Source: Dechloromonas sp.
GTDB taxonomy: Bacteria > Pseudomonadota > Gammaproteobacteria > Burkholderiales > Rhodocyclaceae
DNA: 54,163 bases
Direction: 5' to 3'
NCBI GenBank assembly: GCA_016790815.1
Contig: JAEUOG010000049.1
Span: 1 to 54,163, forward strand
Shown here: positions 1-8,970 of the stretch, piece after piece
Position numbering within the stretch: the stretch's first letter is position 1
How the letters are laid out: every line of letters starts with the position of its first letter
Program-made: the position numbers and the translations under genes
Notes under the pieces: generated by a model
The model's database searches: none
The model's input: the letters and a program-made list of their open reading frames with translations, nothing else
What the model was told of the DNA's origin: nothing

Positions 1-92
1 GCGTCTTCGACGGTCGTGCAGTGAATCCCGCGCGGAACCGTAACGCCGAATTTCTTCAGGAGTTGTTTGCCCTGATATTCGTGAATTTTCAT
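1..92 (-). CDS. sucC: Succinyl-CoA synthetase beta subunit, N-terminal part (cut by window edge)
   Basis: Only the first 30 codons are inside the window. The start ATG is the complement of 90-92, preceded by a good AAGGAAAG ribosome binding site. The peptide begins [17 protein letters not shown] and continues with VPRGI, the typical N-terminus of SucC, which opens the ATP-grasp domain. In the family this subunit binds nucleotide and succinate and, with SucD, interconverts succinyl-CoA and succinate in the TCA cycle. The gene reads leftward out of the window, and sucD would be expected beyond the edge. Identification rests on about 30 residues, but the motif is distinctive. Confidence 0.85.
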   Translation of the reverse strand, partial: MKIHEYQGKQLLKKFGVTVPRGIHCTTVED

Positions 93-228
93 GCGCTTTC
101 CTTGCGTTTAGTTGAGTTGCGAGCAATGAGCGGTAGCCGAAACATCCCCCGACCCCACCCGGTTATACCGGCTTGAACTCAAAATGTTACCACATTCACC
201 TAGAATCGTTGCAGCGTGAAATTCATAA
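93..228. other. Intergenic region upstream of sucC
   Basis: These 136 bases separate the sucC start from the MATE gene end and must hold the sucC promoter on the minus strand. The only structure I see is a small inverted repeat, CCGGT-TAT-ACCGG, at 159-171. I see no convincing -35/-10 pair and no terminator for the MATE gene. Confidence 0.3.
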
Positions 229-1569
229 TTACGGAGTCGATTCCGTGGCCAGGATCACCTTGCGCAACAAGGGGAGTAGCAGGACTGCGGCCAGCATCAG
301 GCTGATCACGGAAGCCAGCCAGAACCCGGCCACACCGAGCGGAGTAGACCAGCGATAACAGAGCCATGCACCGCCGAGCAAACCGACGCCCCAGAAGCAG
401 AAAATCTGCACCAGCATGGGCACGAAAGTAACTCGGTAGGCCCGCAAAGCGTGCCCGGCGACGGTCTGCAATGCGTCGAAAAACTGATAGATTGCAACGT
501 AAATGATCAGTCCCATGGCGACAGAGCGAACGGCGGGATCGTCGGTGTAGGCAGCGACCACGGGTTCAGCGACGAACCATAGCAGAACTCCGATCGCGGT
601 CGACGAAGCACCCGCCAGGATCAGCCCGACCCGTATCGTCACCCTCGCCCGCAATCCATCGCGGGCGCCAACCGCCTGACCAACAGCAGACATGGTTGCG
701 ATGCCGAGCGACAGCGGCAACATGTAAATGAGGGCCGACAGGTTGGCAACAATCCGATGCCCGCCCACCACCGTCGCCCCGAGCGATGCGACGAACAAGG
801 CGATCAAGGTGAATGAAGTGATCTCAACCAGGTTGGACAGCCCCATCGGCACGCCGATACGCAACAATTCGCGCCAGGTTGCCCATTTCGGCAACTGCCA
901 GTTGGAAAATGGGCGATAGCGCGGACCGAGCGGCCCGAAAGCGAGATAGGCTGCTCCGCTGGCACAGGCCAACCAGCCGATCAGAATATTGGACAGCGCA
1001 CAACCAACCACCCCGAGCGGCTCGCCGAGCCAGCCCTGCAGTGCAAACCCCCAAGCCAGCACAGCATGCAAGGCCAAGCTGAACAACCCTATCCCCATGA
1101 GCACACGTGGCTTGCCCAGCGCATTGCAAAAAGCGTAAAACGTCCGATAGAAAAGCGATGCCGGCAACCCCCAGGCCAGCAGCGCCAGATATTGGCGAAC
1201 CTTGGCTTCGACGGCGGCATCCATGTCCGCCATGCCGAGCACAGCACCGGGATGGGTCAAAAACAGGATACCCGGCACGGCGAGCAGCATGGCCAGCCAG
1301 AAACCCTGCCGGAGAACACCGGCGACCTCGTCCTCACGCCCGGCGCCGTGCAGGTGGGCGACGACGGGCGAAACCGCCTGCACGATGCCGACCAGCGCAA
1401 AGACTATTGATACATGAATGCCGCCGCCAATCGCTACGGCCGCCAGATCAATCGAGCTGACATGGCCGAGCACGGCGGTATCGACCACCATCATGCCGAT
1501 AGAGGACAACTGGGCAATGAGAATGGGGAATGCGTGGCCGACAAGGCCACGGGAGACGGTGCGAAACAT
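229..1569 (-). CDS. MATE family multidrug/cation antiporter
   Basis: This is a 447-residue inner-membrane protein with about 12 hydrophobic segments, the usual MATE length. The N-terminus reads MFRTVSRGLVGHAFP followed by ILIAQLSSIGMMVVDTAVLGH, which matches the MATE first helix with its conserved D-T-A-V/M-L-G-H signature. A second half (GVPMGLSNLVEITSF) repeats the motif, as expected for the two six-helix bundles. MATE proteins export cationic drugs or metabolites using Na+ or H+ gradients; the substrate cannot be read from sequence. I chose the ATG at 1569 because an upstream extension in frame is polar and unlike the family. No strong ribosome binding site is visible. It appears monocistronic. 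Confidence 0.85.
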   Translation of the reverse strand: MFRTVSRGLVGHAFPILIAQLSSIGMMVVDTAVLGHVSSIDLAAVAIGGGIHVSIVFALVGIVQAVSPVVAHLHGAGREDEVAGVLRQGFWLAMLLAVPGILFLTHPGAVLGMADMDAAVEAKVRQYLALLAWGLPASLFYRTFYAFCNALGKPRVLMGIGLFSLALHAVLAWGFALQGWLGEPLGVVGCALSNILIGWLACASGAAYLAFGPLGPRYRPFSNWQLPKWATWRELLRIGVPMGLSNLVEITSFTLIALFVASLGATVVGGHRIVANLSALIYMLPLSLGIATMSAVGQAVGARDGLRARVTIRVGLILAGASSTAIGVLLWFVAEPVVAAYTDDPAVRSVAMGLIIYVAIYQFFDALQTVAGHALRAYRVTFVPMLVQIFCFWGVGLLGGAWLCYRWSTPLGVAGFWLASVISLMLAAVLLLPLLRKVILATESTP

Positions 1570-1660
1570 GGAGCGGGATTGTCGCACACGCCAGCGATCG
1601 ACTATCCCGCAGCAAACCTGAATGGCAACGATGAGACGACCTGGCCTCAAGCCAATTTGG

Positions 1661-1701
1661 GCTTGCTACGGTCAACCGGAAAAAATGGCCAGAATCAAAG
1701 C
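1661..1701 (+). repeat. Interspersed repeat copy R1 (CGGTCAACCGGAAA family)
   Basis: The core CGGTCAACCGG starts at 1669 and is followed by an A-run and GGCC at 1687-1690. It lies between the MATE and FAH-family genes. The 20 bases TTGCTACGGTCAACCGGAAA are shared exactly with copy R6 inside hrpA, more than 50 kb away. Confidence 0.8.
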
Positions 1702-1792
1702 GGGCCGCGACGGCATCCTTGATTCAACAAAAGCCAATGTGGTACCGGACCGAAGTTTTCAGCATGCCCGCGCTTACCCGAGAAATTCCGTC

Positions 1793-2494
1793 TCAGACTA
1801 TCCGGGCACGCAAGGAAGCAACGCCCTCCACTGCCGCCGCCAGCACATCGCCCCGCACCAGCGGACCAACGCCGGCAGGTGTGCCCGTGTAGATCAGGTC
1901 GCCGGCCTCCAGCCGAACCAGCGTGGACAGGTTGGCGATAATCTCGGGCACTTTCCACATCATGGCCGACAGGTCGCCGTCCTGCCGTAGCTGCCCATTC
2001 ACCATCAGGCTGACTCGGCCACTGGCGGGGTACCCGCAGACGGCCACCGGGCAAATCGCGCCGGACACGGCCGACTGATCGAAACCCTTGCTCATGTCCC
2101 AAGGATGGCCCTTTTCCTTGGCCTTCGCCTGCATGTCGCGACGCGTCAGATCGAGGCCGACGGCGTAGCCAAAAATCAGGCTGTTTGCCGCGTCGACCGC
2201 AACATTTGCCCCGCCTGCGCCGAGAGCAACGACCATTTCCACCTCATGATGAAGATTGGCCGTCTGCGGCGGATAGATCACACTGACCTCATCATCGCCC
2301 CCAACAACCGCATCGCCCGGTTTACTGAAGAAAAATGGCGGCTCGCGCCCCTCCGCCTGTTCCAAAGCCCCCATTTCGCGGGCATGGTCGGCGTAGTTTC
2401 GGCCGACGCAAAAAATCCGCCGAACCGGAAAGCGCAGATCACTCCCGGCAATGGGCAGAGTAGCGACGGGATGGGGTTGAAAAACAAGGTTCAT
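1793..2494 (-). CDS. Fumarylacetoacetate hydrolase family protein
   Basis: The product has 233 residues, which fits the compact FAH-fold enzymes (YcgM, FAHD1-like) rather than eukaryotic FAH. Visible motifs are FCVGRNYADHA near the N-terminus, the metal-binding HHEVEMVVALG, GLDLTRRDMQ and the C-terminal YTGTPAGVGPL. Family members are Mg/Mn-dependent hydrolases or decarboxylases acting on acylpyruvates or oxaloacetate; the substrate here is unknown. The ATG at 2494 is chosen because GGAG sits about ten bases upstream and the protein then starts with the family-typical short lead before FPVRRIFCVGRNY. It is divergent from the FimV-like gene, with 113 bp between the starts. Confidence 0.85.
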   Translation of the reverse strand: MNLVFQPHPVATLPIAGSDLRFPVRRIFCVGRNYADHAREMGALEQAEGREPPFFFSKPGDAVVGGDDEVSVIYPPQTANLHHEVEMVVALGAGGANVAVDAANSLIFGYAVGLDLTRRDMQAKAKEKGHPWDMSKGFDQSAVSGAICPVAVCGYPASGRVSLMVNGQLRQDGDLSAMMWKVPEIIANLSTLVRLEAGDLIYTGTPAGVGPLVRGDVLAAAVEGVASLRARIV

Positions 2495-2607
2495 CGGATA
2501 GCTCCGGAATCGATGGTCAAGACGCAAAGTGTGCAACATTTCGGCCTTCACCGACCAGCCCGGTGTTAAAGTTTTGGCCTCGGGGAACACATTGACATAG
2601 AAACAGG

Positions 2608-3660
2608 ATGATCGCTTCACGACTGCTGCGCCACGGACTTCTGAGCGCGGCGATATTTTCAGGTGCTGCCAGCGCCGTCGGACTCGGCGAAATCAGCCTG
2701 CATTCACGCATCGGTGAGCCACTGCGCGCCGACATCCCGGTCATTTCGGGCGGCGAATTGCTGGACGCCGCGTGTTTTTCCCTGGCCCCGCTTCCCGGCG
2801 CCGACTTTCCAGTTATCACCAGCGCCCGTACCCGGCTGATTCGCATCGGCCAGGACTACCGCCTCATTCTTACCGGCAGCAAGACCATCGATGAACCAGT
2901 AGTCGCCATCAACCTGCGCGCTGGATGCGGCATCGACTTGCAGCGTGAATACGTTCTGCTACCGGCGCCACCGCTCACCCCCTCACCCCGCGACATCGAG
3001 CCGCCCTTGGTGGCAGGAGATCCCATGCCGCGCGAGGCACCTCCTCCCTGGGTCCGCGCCGAACGTTACAGCGAAAGCAGGGAAGGCGATGGTGGCGTGC
3101 AGCATTTCCCGGAAGCAAAACCCCGCCAGCCCGCAACCCGGGCTGTCGGGGCAGCCAAGCCCAAGAAGCCGCTACCGCGCGAAACGCTCGCCGGCATTGC
3201 CGACGGCAGGGACCGGATCGTCCTCGGCGCCGCGCTCAACGACTTGCCCCCACCTGCTGCCGGCGATCCGCTTGCCCCCGCCAACGAAATTGGCGAACGC
3301 CTGTTGAAGATGGAAACAACGCTGCACCTGCTCAATCAGGAAGTCGACAAGCTGAGTAGCGCAGCCGCGCTGGGTGCCGAATCGCGCGCAATACAGGACA
3401 AAATTCAAGATCTGCAAGCCCAGCAGTCTGTGCCCGGCGTTCTGCCCAGCGCCCAGGCTGCCATGCAGCAGGCACCGATCAAAAGCAGTTCAAACACCAG
3501 TGGCTGGACCGAGCTGCTGCTCGGCCTTCTGCTCGGCGGCAGTGTTTCAGCCGGCGTCGCCCACCTCGTGAGCCGCCGGCAGGACAAGGCGCGCATGAAC
3601 CACACATTGGCCCGCCAAATTGCCAAGCCAGCAGAGCGACGCCGCCCGATAACCGGCTAA
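2608..3660 (+). CDS. Short FimV-like protein with N-terminal FimV domain
   Basis: This 350-residue exported protein starts with a signal peptide (MIASRLLRHGLLSAAIFSGA) followed by GLGEISLHSRIGEPLRADI, the hallmark of the FimV/HubP N-terminal domain. About residues 90-225 are Pro-rich and low complexity. Residues about 230-275 look like a coiled coil (LLKMETTLHLLNQEVDKL), and about 300-320 form a single membrane segment (WTELLLGLLLGGSVSAGVA) before a basic tail. In the family, FimV/HubP organises the cell pole and type IV pilus assembly. Full-length FimV has a LysM domain and a long acidic C-terminal TPR part; both are absent here. It is not next to pilus genes, so the role is open. The Shine-Dalgarno sequence is weak. 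Confidence 0.7.
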   Translation: MIASRLLRHGLLSAAIFSGAASAVGLGEISLHSRIGEPLRADIPVISGGELLDAACFSLAPLPGADFPVITSARTRLIRIGQDYRLILTGSKTIDEPVVAINLRAGCGIDLQREYVLLPAPPLTPSPRDIEPPLVAGDPMPREAPPPWVRAERYSESREGDGGVQHFPEAKPRQPATRAVGAAKPKKPLPRETLAGIADGRDRIVLGAALNDLPPPAAGDPLAPANEIGERLLKMETTLHLLNQEVDKLSSAAALGAESRAIQDKIQDLQAQQSVPGVLPSAQAAMQQAPIKSSSNTSGWTELLLGLLLGGSVSAGVAHLVSRRQDKARMNHTLARQIAKPAERRRPITG

Positions 3661-3701
3661 GGTAGCCCACTACCCCGGAGTGCTCGGCAACACGATCGGC
3701 G

Positions 3702-4448
3702 CTAAACGGGGTTGTCCAGGTCTACGAATTCGCAAGCGATGCCTAACTGCTGCGCCAGATGCGCGGCGAGCGCCTGCACCCCGTAGCGCTCGGTGGCATG
3801 ATGCCCCGCCGCCAGATAGGCAACCCCGCTCTCGCGGGCAAGGTGCACGGTCTGTTCGGATATCTCGCCAGACACAAAGGCATCAACACCCCGTGCGATC
3901 GCCTGCTCGAAATACCCCTGGGCGCCGCCGGAACACCATGCGATTCGCCGAATCCTCCGGGCGCCGTCACCGATCACCATCGGCGTCCGTCCGAGGACAG
4001 CCGCGATCTTTGCAGCCAGCGCGTTCAAGTCACAGGGTTCGATAACCGTTCCCAGCCAGGCGATATCCTGCTCGCCGAAACGCCCCTCGGGCGACCAGCC
4101 AAGCAATCTGGCCAGCTGCGCGTTGTTGCCTAGCTCGGGATGCGCATCAAGCGGCAGGTGATAGGCCAGCAAATTGATGTCGTTGGCGAGCAGCGTCGAC
4201 AGCCGCTTGCGCCGCATGCCGGTAACCCGGCCGTCTTCGCCTTTCCAGAAATAGCCATGGTGCACGAGAATGGCATCGGCTTGACGGTCGACCGCAGCAT
4301 CCAGCAGGGCCTGGCTGGCCGTAACACCTGCGACAATGCTTGTGATCTCGGAACTGCCTTCCACTTGCAGGCCGTTTGGGCAATAATCCCGGAACTTTCC
4401 GGGCGTCAACAGCCCATCCAGATACTCCACCAATTCTTCACGCTTCAT
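3702..4448 (-). CDS. Nif3-like dinuclear metal-centre protein (DUF34/YbgI family)
   Basis: The 248-residue product matches the Nif3/YbgI family along its length. It has [16 protein letters not shown] at the start, [21 protein letters not shown] with metal-binding histidines, [15 protein letters not shown], and a C-terminal [14 protein letters not shown] with the second histidine pair. Family members form toroidal hexamers with two metal ions per subunit. They have been linked to GTP cyclohydrolase-like or nucleic-acid functions, but no reaction is settled. The start at 4448 gives the canonical N-terminus; it lies only 13 bases from the divergent protease start, so the two promoters must overlap the neighbouring coding regions. 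Confidence 0.88.
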   Translation of the reverse strand: MKREELVEYLDGLLTPGKFRDYCPNGLQVEGSSEITSIVAGVTASQALLDAAVDRQADAILVHHGYFWKGEDGRVTGMRRKRLSTLLANDINLLAYHLPLDAHPELGNNAQLARLLGWSPEGRFGEQDIAWLGTVIEPCDLNALAAKIAAVLGRTPMVIGDGARRIRRIAWCSGGAQGYFEQAIARGVDAFVSGEISEQTVHLARESGVAYLAAGHHATERYGVQALAAHLAQQLGIACEFVDLDNPV

Positions 4449-4461
4449 CGAGACACTTTCC

Positions 4462-5616
4462 ATGCAGAGGTTGTGGCTGATTTTTGCACAAACGGTCACT
4501 GTTGCGCTGGCCATTCTGTTCGTCGTCACCACACTGAAACCAGAGTGGCTGCCCTCGCGACAGGCGGTCATTGCCCTGCAGGAAACGTCTGCCGATGGCG
4601 AGGACGGCAAGGTCGCGCCAACCGGCTCTTATCGCGACGCCGCCCGCGCCGCCCTGCCTTCGGTGGTGCACATCTACACGACACAGGATATCAAGCAGCA
4701 ACGCCACCCGTTGTTTGACGATCCGATTTTCCGCCACTTTTTCGGGGAGCGTCCCGAGGGTCAGCCCCAACGCAATTCCGGTCTTGGCTCCGGGGTCATC
4801 GTCAGCCCCAACGGCTACATCCTGACTAATTTCCACGTCATTGATGGCGCTGATGACATCCAGGTTTCGCTCAACGACAGCAAGACCTACAAGGCAAAGA
4901 TCATCGGTAGCGACCCGGAATCAGATCTCGCCATCCTGCAGATCAAGGCTGAAAAACTGCCCGCCGTCACCTTCGGCCAGATGGACAGCCTGCGTGTCGG
5001 TGACGTCGTACTCGCCATCGGCAATCCTTTCGGTGTTGGCCAGACTGTGACCATGGGCATCGTTTCGGCGCTCGGCCGCTCGCATCTCGGCATCAACACA
5101 TTCGAGAATTTCATCCAGACCGACGCTGCAATCAATCCCGGCAATTCCGGTGGCGCGCTGATCGACGTCAATGGCAATCTGGTCGGCATCAACTCCGCCA
5201 TCTACTCACGGACCGGCGGTTCGCTCGGCATCGGCTTCGCCATTCCGGTCTCCAGCGCCCGCAGCATCATGGAACAGATCATCCGGACCGGCGCCGTGAC
5301 GCGCGGCTGGATCGGCGTCGAGGCTCAGGAAATCACCCCCGAACTGGCCGAATCCTTCGGACTGCCGGACAACGCAGGCGCCCTGATCGCCGGCGTCGTG
5401 CGCGGCAGTCCGGCCGACAGCGCCGGCATCCGACCGGGCGATGTCCTGCTCTCGGTGGGCGGCAAAGCCGTCAAGGACCCGCAGGTCATGCTCGACCTGA
5501 TTGCCGCACTGACGCCGGAAGAGCGTTCGGCTTTCCGACTGCGCCGCGACAAGACCATCGTCGAAGTCCAGGTCAAGATCGGCAAACGTCCGGCCATGCG
5601 CGCCGATAAAGAGTAA
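4462..5616 (+). CDS. Membrane-anchored HtrA/DegS-like serine protease
   Basis: The product has 384 residues. One N-terminal membrane anchor (about residues 5-25) is followed by a trypsin-like domain with the triad His125 (TNFHVID), Asp155 (SDLAIL) and Ser229 (GNSGGAL), then one PDZ domain at about 285-370. One anchor and one PDZ match DegS/AlgW rather than the two-PDZ periplasmic DegP. In that family the PDZ senses misfolded porin C-termini and the protease starts RseA/MucA cleavage in the sigma-E pathway; that role is inferred here. The flexible Pro/Gln-rich LA-loop region (residues 80-105) is present. It is followed after 3 bases by the glutamine amidotransferase gene, so the two are probably cotranscribed. 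Confidence 0.88.
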   Translation: MQRLWLIFAQTVTVALAILFVVTTLKPEWLPSRQAVIALQETSADGEDGKVAPTGSYRDAARAALPSVVHIYTTQDIKQQRHPLFDDPIFRHFFGERPEGQPQRNSGLGSGVIVSPNGYILTNFHVIDGADDIQVSLNDSKTYKAKIIGSDPESDLAILQIKAEKLPAVTFGQMDSLRVGDVVLAIGNPFGVGQTVTMGIVSALGRSHLGINTFENFIQTDAAINPGNSGGALIDVNGNLVGINSAIYSRTGGSLGIGFAIPVSSARSIMEQIIRTGAVTRGWIGVEAQEITPELAESFGLPDNAGALIAGVVRGSPADSAGIRPGDVLLSVGGKAVKDPQVMLDLIAALTPEERSAFRLRRDKTIVEVQVKIGKRPAMRADKE

Positions 5617-5619
5617 GCC

Positions 5620-6423
5620 ATGTGCCAGCTGCTCGGCATGAACTGCAACGTGCCGACCGACATCTGTTTCTCGTTCAGCGGATTCCAGGCCCGCGGCGGC
5701 GCCACGGATGTTCATTCGGACGGCTGGGGCATCGCCTTTTTTGAAGGCAAGGGCACCCGCCTCTTTCTCGACCCGCAACCGTCGAGCACCTCGCCGGTGG
5801 CCGAACTGGTCCGCCAATACCCGATTCGCTCGAAGAACGTCATTGCCCATATTCGCAAGGCGACGCAGGGCGCCGTCGGGCTGGAAAATACCCATCCGTT
5901 CATGCGCGAGCTGTGGGGCCGTTACTGGATTTTCGCCCACAACGGCAATCTCTTCGATTTCATCCCGCAACTCGATGGCAGTTTCGTCCCGGTCGGGCTT
6001 ACCGACAGCGAACGCGCCTTCTGCTGGTTGTTACAGGAATTACGCTGCCGATTCGGCAACCGTGTGCCGGAACGCGCCGCGCTGTTCGATGCGGTGCATG
6101 AACTGACGCTGAAGATTTCGCTTCACGGCGAATTCAATTTTCTGCTCTCGAATGGCGATTGCCTGTTCGCCCACGCCTCGACCAAATTGAGTCATATCGT
6201 GCGCAAGGCGCCGTTCACCCAGGCGCATCTCAAGGATCAGGACATCACAGTCGATTTCAGCGATGTCACGTCGCCGGATGATCGCGTGGCCGTCATCGCG
6301 ACGCTACCGCTGACTGACAACGAAGCGTGGACCGATATGCCGCCGGGAACGCTCTGGTGGTTCGAGGAAGGGACGCCGGTAAAGACCCTGCCGACCCGGC
6401 CGGGGCCAGTCAAAAAGACCTGA
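5620..6423 (+). CDS. Class II glutamine amidotransferase (YafJ-like)
   Basis: The 267-residue protein starts MCQLLGMNCNVPTDI, so Cys2 is the N-terminal nucleophile after Met removal, as in Ntn-type class II amidotransferases. Further family motifs are GGATDVHSDGWGIAFFEG, HIRKATQGAVGLENTHPF and FAHNGNLF. Such stand-alone domains (YafJ, EgtC-like) hydrolyse the amide of glutamine or a related gamma-glutamyl compound; no synthase partner is adjacent. Translation starts 3 bases after the protease stop codon, consistent with a two-gene operon. It ends 9 bases before the convergent tatC, without a visible terminator. Confidence 0.85.
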   Translation: MCQLLGMNCNVPTDICFSFSGFQARGGATDVHSDGWGIAFFEGKGTRLFLDPQPSSTSPVAELVRQYPIRSKNVIAHIRKATQGAVGLENTHPFMRELWGRYWIFAHNGNLFDFIPQLDGSFVPVGLTDSERAFCWLLQELRCRFGNRVPERAALFDAVHELTLKISLHGEFNFLLSNGDCLFAHASTKLSHIVRKAPFTQAHLKDQDITVDFSDVTSPDDRVAVIATLPLTDNEAWTDMPPGTLWWFEEGTPVKTLPTRPGPVKKT

Positions 6424-6432
6424 CTGGCTGTT

Positions 6433-7251
6433 CTACAGCTTGCGGAACTGCTCTTCCGCCTGGTCCATCTCGGATTCCATTTTTGCATCATTTTCCGGGT
6501 TAACCGCAGGAGTCGCCTCCACCGGCGCCGGACGCGACACCAGCCGCGAAGCCAGAATACCCAACTCGTACAGCAGGCACATGGGGATGGCCAGAGCCAG
6601 TTGCGACACCACGTCGGGCGGCGTCACCACGGCAGCAACGACAAAGGCACCGACGATGAAATAGGAGCGCCACTCTTTGAGCTTTTCGACGGTCACGACG
6701 TTCAGCTTGACCAGCATGACGAGCGCCACCGGCACCTCAAAAGACAGGCCGAAAGCGAGGAACATGGTCATCACGAACGAAAGATAGGCCTCGATGTCAG
6801 GCGCTGGCGTGATGCTCTTCGGCGCAAAGCTGGCAATGAAGCTGAACACCTGTCCGAACACAAAGAAGTAACAGAAGGCCATGCCGGACATGAACAGCAG
6901 CGTGCTGGAAACAATCAGCGGAATTCCCAGGCGCTTTTCATGCGCGTAGAGCCCCGGCGCGACAAAGGACCAGACCTGATAAAGGATGAATGGCAGGGCG
7001 AGCACGAAGGCGACCATGGCCGTCACCTTGAGCGGTACCATGAAAGGCGTTATGACGCCGATGGCCACCATCTTGGTGCCTTCCGGCAGGGCCTGGGTCA
7101 GCGGTGCAGCGAGAATGTCATAAATCTCGCCGGGGCCAGGATAGATGCAGAGAACACCCAGCACGACTGCAATGGCGATCAGGCTGCGCAACAGGCGGTC
7201 GCGCAGTTCGATCAGGTGCGAGATAAAGGAATCTTCCTGGGGTTCGCTCAT
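6433..7251 (-). CDS. tatC: Sec-independent protein translocase TatC
   Basis: This 272-residue inner-membrane protein has six predicted helices and the TatC signature in its N-terminal region (FISHLIELRDRLLRS), where the conserved Glu contacts the twin-arginine signal. The C-terminal 30 residues are an extra hydrophilic tail rich in Glu and Pro. With TatB it forms the receptor for folded proteins carrying RR signal peptides. Its start overlaps the tatB stop by 4 bases (ATGA), so the two are translationally coupled. The order tatA-tatB-tatC downstream of hinT is common in betaproteobacteria. Confidence 0.97.
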   Translation of the reverse strand: MSEPQEDSFISHLIELRDRLLRSLIAIAVVLGVLCIYPGPGEIYDILAAPLTQALPEGTKMVAIGVITPFMVPLKVTAMVAFVLALPFILYQVWSFVAPGLYAHEKRLGIPLIVSSTLLFMSGMAFCYFFVFGQVFSFIASFAPKSITPAPDIEAYLSFVMTMFLAFGLSFEVPVALVMLVKLNVVTVEKLKEWRSYFIVGAFVVAAVVTPPDVVSQLALAIPMCLLYELGILASRLVSRPAPVEATPAVNPENDAKMESEMDQAEEQFRKL

Positions 7252-7613
7252 GCTGCCGGTTTGCCAGTGGGTTCAGCGACCGGCAGGGTTTCGGTCAGCG
7301 AGGCCGCAGTCGAATTCAGTTCGGCGACAGCCTCCTGGGCCGGGGCCTCAATGTTGCTGCGCGCCGTTTCGTACTCCTTGCGCACCGAACTTTCCAGTTC
7401 GCGAGCCGAATCGGTCACCTGCGTCTGGAGCCTCTTCAGCTCATCGAGCTGCACTTCGCGACTGATGTCCGACTTGACGTCATTGACATAACGCTGTGCG
7501 CGGCCGAGCAGATGCCCGAGCGTTCGTGCCACGCGGGGCAGGCGCTCGGGACCAATGACGATCAGCGCCACTATGCCGATCACCATCAATTCGGAAAAGC
7601 CGATATCAAACAT
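7248..7613 (-). CDS. tatB: Sec-independent protein translocase TatB
   Basis: The 121-residue protein starts MFDIGFSELMVIGIVALIVIGPERLP, the canonical TatB transmembrane helix with the conserved Glu and the Gly-Pro hinge. An amphipathic helix (RVARTLGHLLGRAQRYV) and a charged coiled tail follow. TatB binds TatC in the Tat receptor complex and contacts the twin-arginine substrate. It overlaps tatC by 4 bases and lies 44 bases downstream of tatA. The C-terminal Ala/Thr-rich tail is poorly conserved in the family. Confidence 0.96.
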   Translation of the reverse strand: MFDIGFSELMVIGIVALIVIGPERLPRVARTLGHLLGRAQRYVNDVKSDISREVQLDELKRLQTQVTDSARELESSVRKEYETARSNIEAPAQEAVAELNSTAASLTETLPVAEPTGKPAA

Positions 7614-7657
7614 GATTTGAAAGTCGTATCAATGAACGGGATACCCCGTCCGAGAGA

Positions 7658-7891
7658 TCAGGACTTGGTCTTTTCCTTGACGTCGACATCGATGGTCTGA
7701 CCGCCCACCTGCTGCGTCGGTTGTGCTGCGTCGGCCGGCTTGTCACCCGCCGTAGCATCCTTCATGCCGTCCTTGAACCCCTTGACGGCGCCACCAAGAT
7801 CCTGCCCGACGTTACGCAACTTCTTGGTGCCGAAGATAAGCATGACGATGACCAGAACGATCAGCCAGTGCCAAATGGAAAAACTGCCCAT
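7658..7891 (-). CDS. tatA: Sec-independent protein translocase TatA
   Basis: The 77-residue protein begins [29 protein letters not shown]. This is the short transmembrane helix, the FGTKKL hinge and the start of the amphipathic helix ([16 protein letters not shown]) typical of TatA. TatA oligomers form the translocation-competent patch in the inner membrane. The ATG at 7891 gives the canonical N-terminus; an upstream in-frame extension would run into hinT. It starts 10 bases after hinT ends and is the first tat gene of the run. Confidence 0.96.
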   Translation of the reverse strand: MGSFSIWHWLIVLVIVMLIFGTKKLRNVGQDLGGAVKGFKDGMKDATAGDKPADAAQPTQQVGGQTIDVDVKEKTKS

Positions 7892-7901
7892 GATTTGTCT
7901 C

Positions 7902-8252
7902 CTAAATGCGTTTGAGCATGGGGCCGACCGGGTCAGGTCCGCCCACAATGTGCGCGTGAAGGTGCGGCACTTCCTGCTGCCCTACACGTCCCGTATTGAT
8001 GATCACCCGGAAACCATCCGGACTACCCTGCGATACCGCAATTTCGTTCGCCTTGGCCAGAATTTTGCCGAGCAACAGCGTGTCGTCCGCACCAGCAGTC
8101 GCCAGCGAGGTGATGTGCTTTTTCGGAATTACCAGCACATGCACCGGGCGCGCCGGATTGATGTCGTTGAAAGCGAGGATATCCTCGTCTTCATAGACCT
8201 TCTTGGCCGGAATCTTGCCGTCAACGATCTTGCAGAAAATGCAGTCGCTCAC
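7902..8252 (-). CDS. hinT: HIT family nucleotide-binding protein (HinT-like)
   Basis: The 116-residue protein has the N-terminal [12 protein letters not shown] zinc-type motif, [20 protein letters not shown] in the middle and the histidine triad HLHAHIVGG near the C-terminus. These are standard for HINT purine-nucleoside phosphoramidases, which hydrolyse AMP-NH2-type and aminoacyl-AMP compounds. It overlaps hisE by 4 bases and lies just before tatA, so it links the histidine and Tat gene runs in one probable transcript. The cellular role of bacterial HinT is only partly known. Confidence 0.93.
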   Translation of the reverse strand: MSDCIFCKIVDGKIPAKKVYEDEDILAFNDINPARPVHVLVIPKKHITSLATAGADDTLLLGKILAKANEIAVSQGSPDGFRVIINTGRVGQQEVPHLHAHIVGGPDPVGPMLKRI

Positions 8253-8575
8253 TTTGTCCCCCGAGCCGCCTTTTCGTCAATCCCGGAAATACCCTCACGC
8301 CGACGCATTTCCTGCGAAACGTCCTCGATGCTCAAGCCGTAAAAGGCGAGCAGAACCAGCACGTGATAAATGACGTCCGTCGATTCCCAGACCACTTTCA
8401 GACGCTTGCCTTCCTTGCCGGCCATGATCAGTTCGGCGCACTCCTCGCCGATCTTCTTCAGGATCGAATCCGGCCCCTCGGAGAAGAGCTTTGCGGTATA
8501 GGACACTTCCGGATCAGCGTGCCGACGGGAAGCCAGCGTCTCGGAGAGACGGTGCAGAATGTCATGGGTGCTCAT
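8249..8575 (-). CDS. hisE: Phosphoribosyl-ATP pyrophosphatase HisE
   Basis: The 108-residue protein is an all-alpha MazG-like fold enzyme. Motifs seen are [28 protein letters not shown], with the metal-binding EECAE, and [14 protein letters not shown]. It hydrolyses PR-ATP to PR-AMP, the second step of histidine synthesis. It is a stand-alone gene, not fused to hisI as in enterobacteria, and overlaps both hisI and hinT by 4 bases, which indicates tight translational coupling. Confidence 0.96.
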   Translation of the reverse strand: MSTHDILHRLSETLASRRHADPEVSYTAKLFSEGPDSILKKIGEECAELIMAGKEGKRLKVVWESTDVIYHVLVLLAFYGLSIEDVSQEMRRREGISGIDEKAARGTK

Positions 8576-8970
8576 TTGTAAATATCCTTCGGGTCTTTCA
8601 GAACCGGATCAGCGGGAACCCAGCGGTCCCCATTCAATTCATTGAAAAAGCAGCTTTCACGGCCAGTATGACAGGCTATTCCACCCACTTGTTCAATGCT
8701 CAACAACAGCACGTCACCGTCGCAATCAGTGCGGATGGAGCGGATTTTCTGGAAATGCCCGGACTCCTCACCCTTGCGCCAAAGACGCTTTCTGGAACGC
8801 GACCAGTATACCGCGTTGCCACACTGAAGCGTTTCCTGCAGCGAATCACGATTCATGTAGGCAAACATCACAACTCGGCCGTTTTGATCTTGGGCGATAG
8901 CCGGGATCATGCCATCGACGTCCCACTTCAACGCTTCCAGCCAGTTCAGGGAATTGTCGAGATCGCTCAC
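8572..8970 (-). CDS. hisI: Phosphoribosyl-AMP cyclohydrolase HisI
   Basis: The 132-residue enzyme opens the adenine ring of PR-AMP (step three of the pathway). Motifs include [35 protein letters not shown], the metal/zinc-binding DCDGDVLLL and [13 protein letters not shown] with its cysteines. The length fits the monofunctional form. It overlaps hisF and hisE by 4 bases at each end. Confidence 0.96.
   Translation of the reverse strand: MSDLDNSLNWLEALKWDVDGMIPAIAQDQNGRVVMFAYMNRDSLQETLQCGNAVYWSRSRKRLWRKGEESGHFQKIRSIRTDCDGDVLLLSIEQVGGIACHTGRESCFFNELNGDRWVPADPVLKDPKDIYK

Noticed and set aside
159-171. CCGGT-TAT-ACCGG as a regulator site for sucC
   Set aside because: Arms of only 5 bp are common by chance; no second copy or promoter context supports it.
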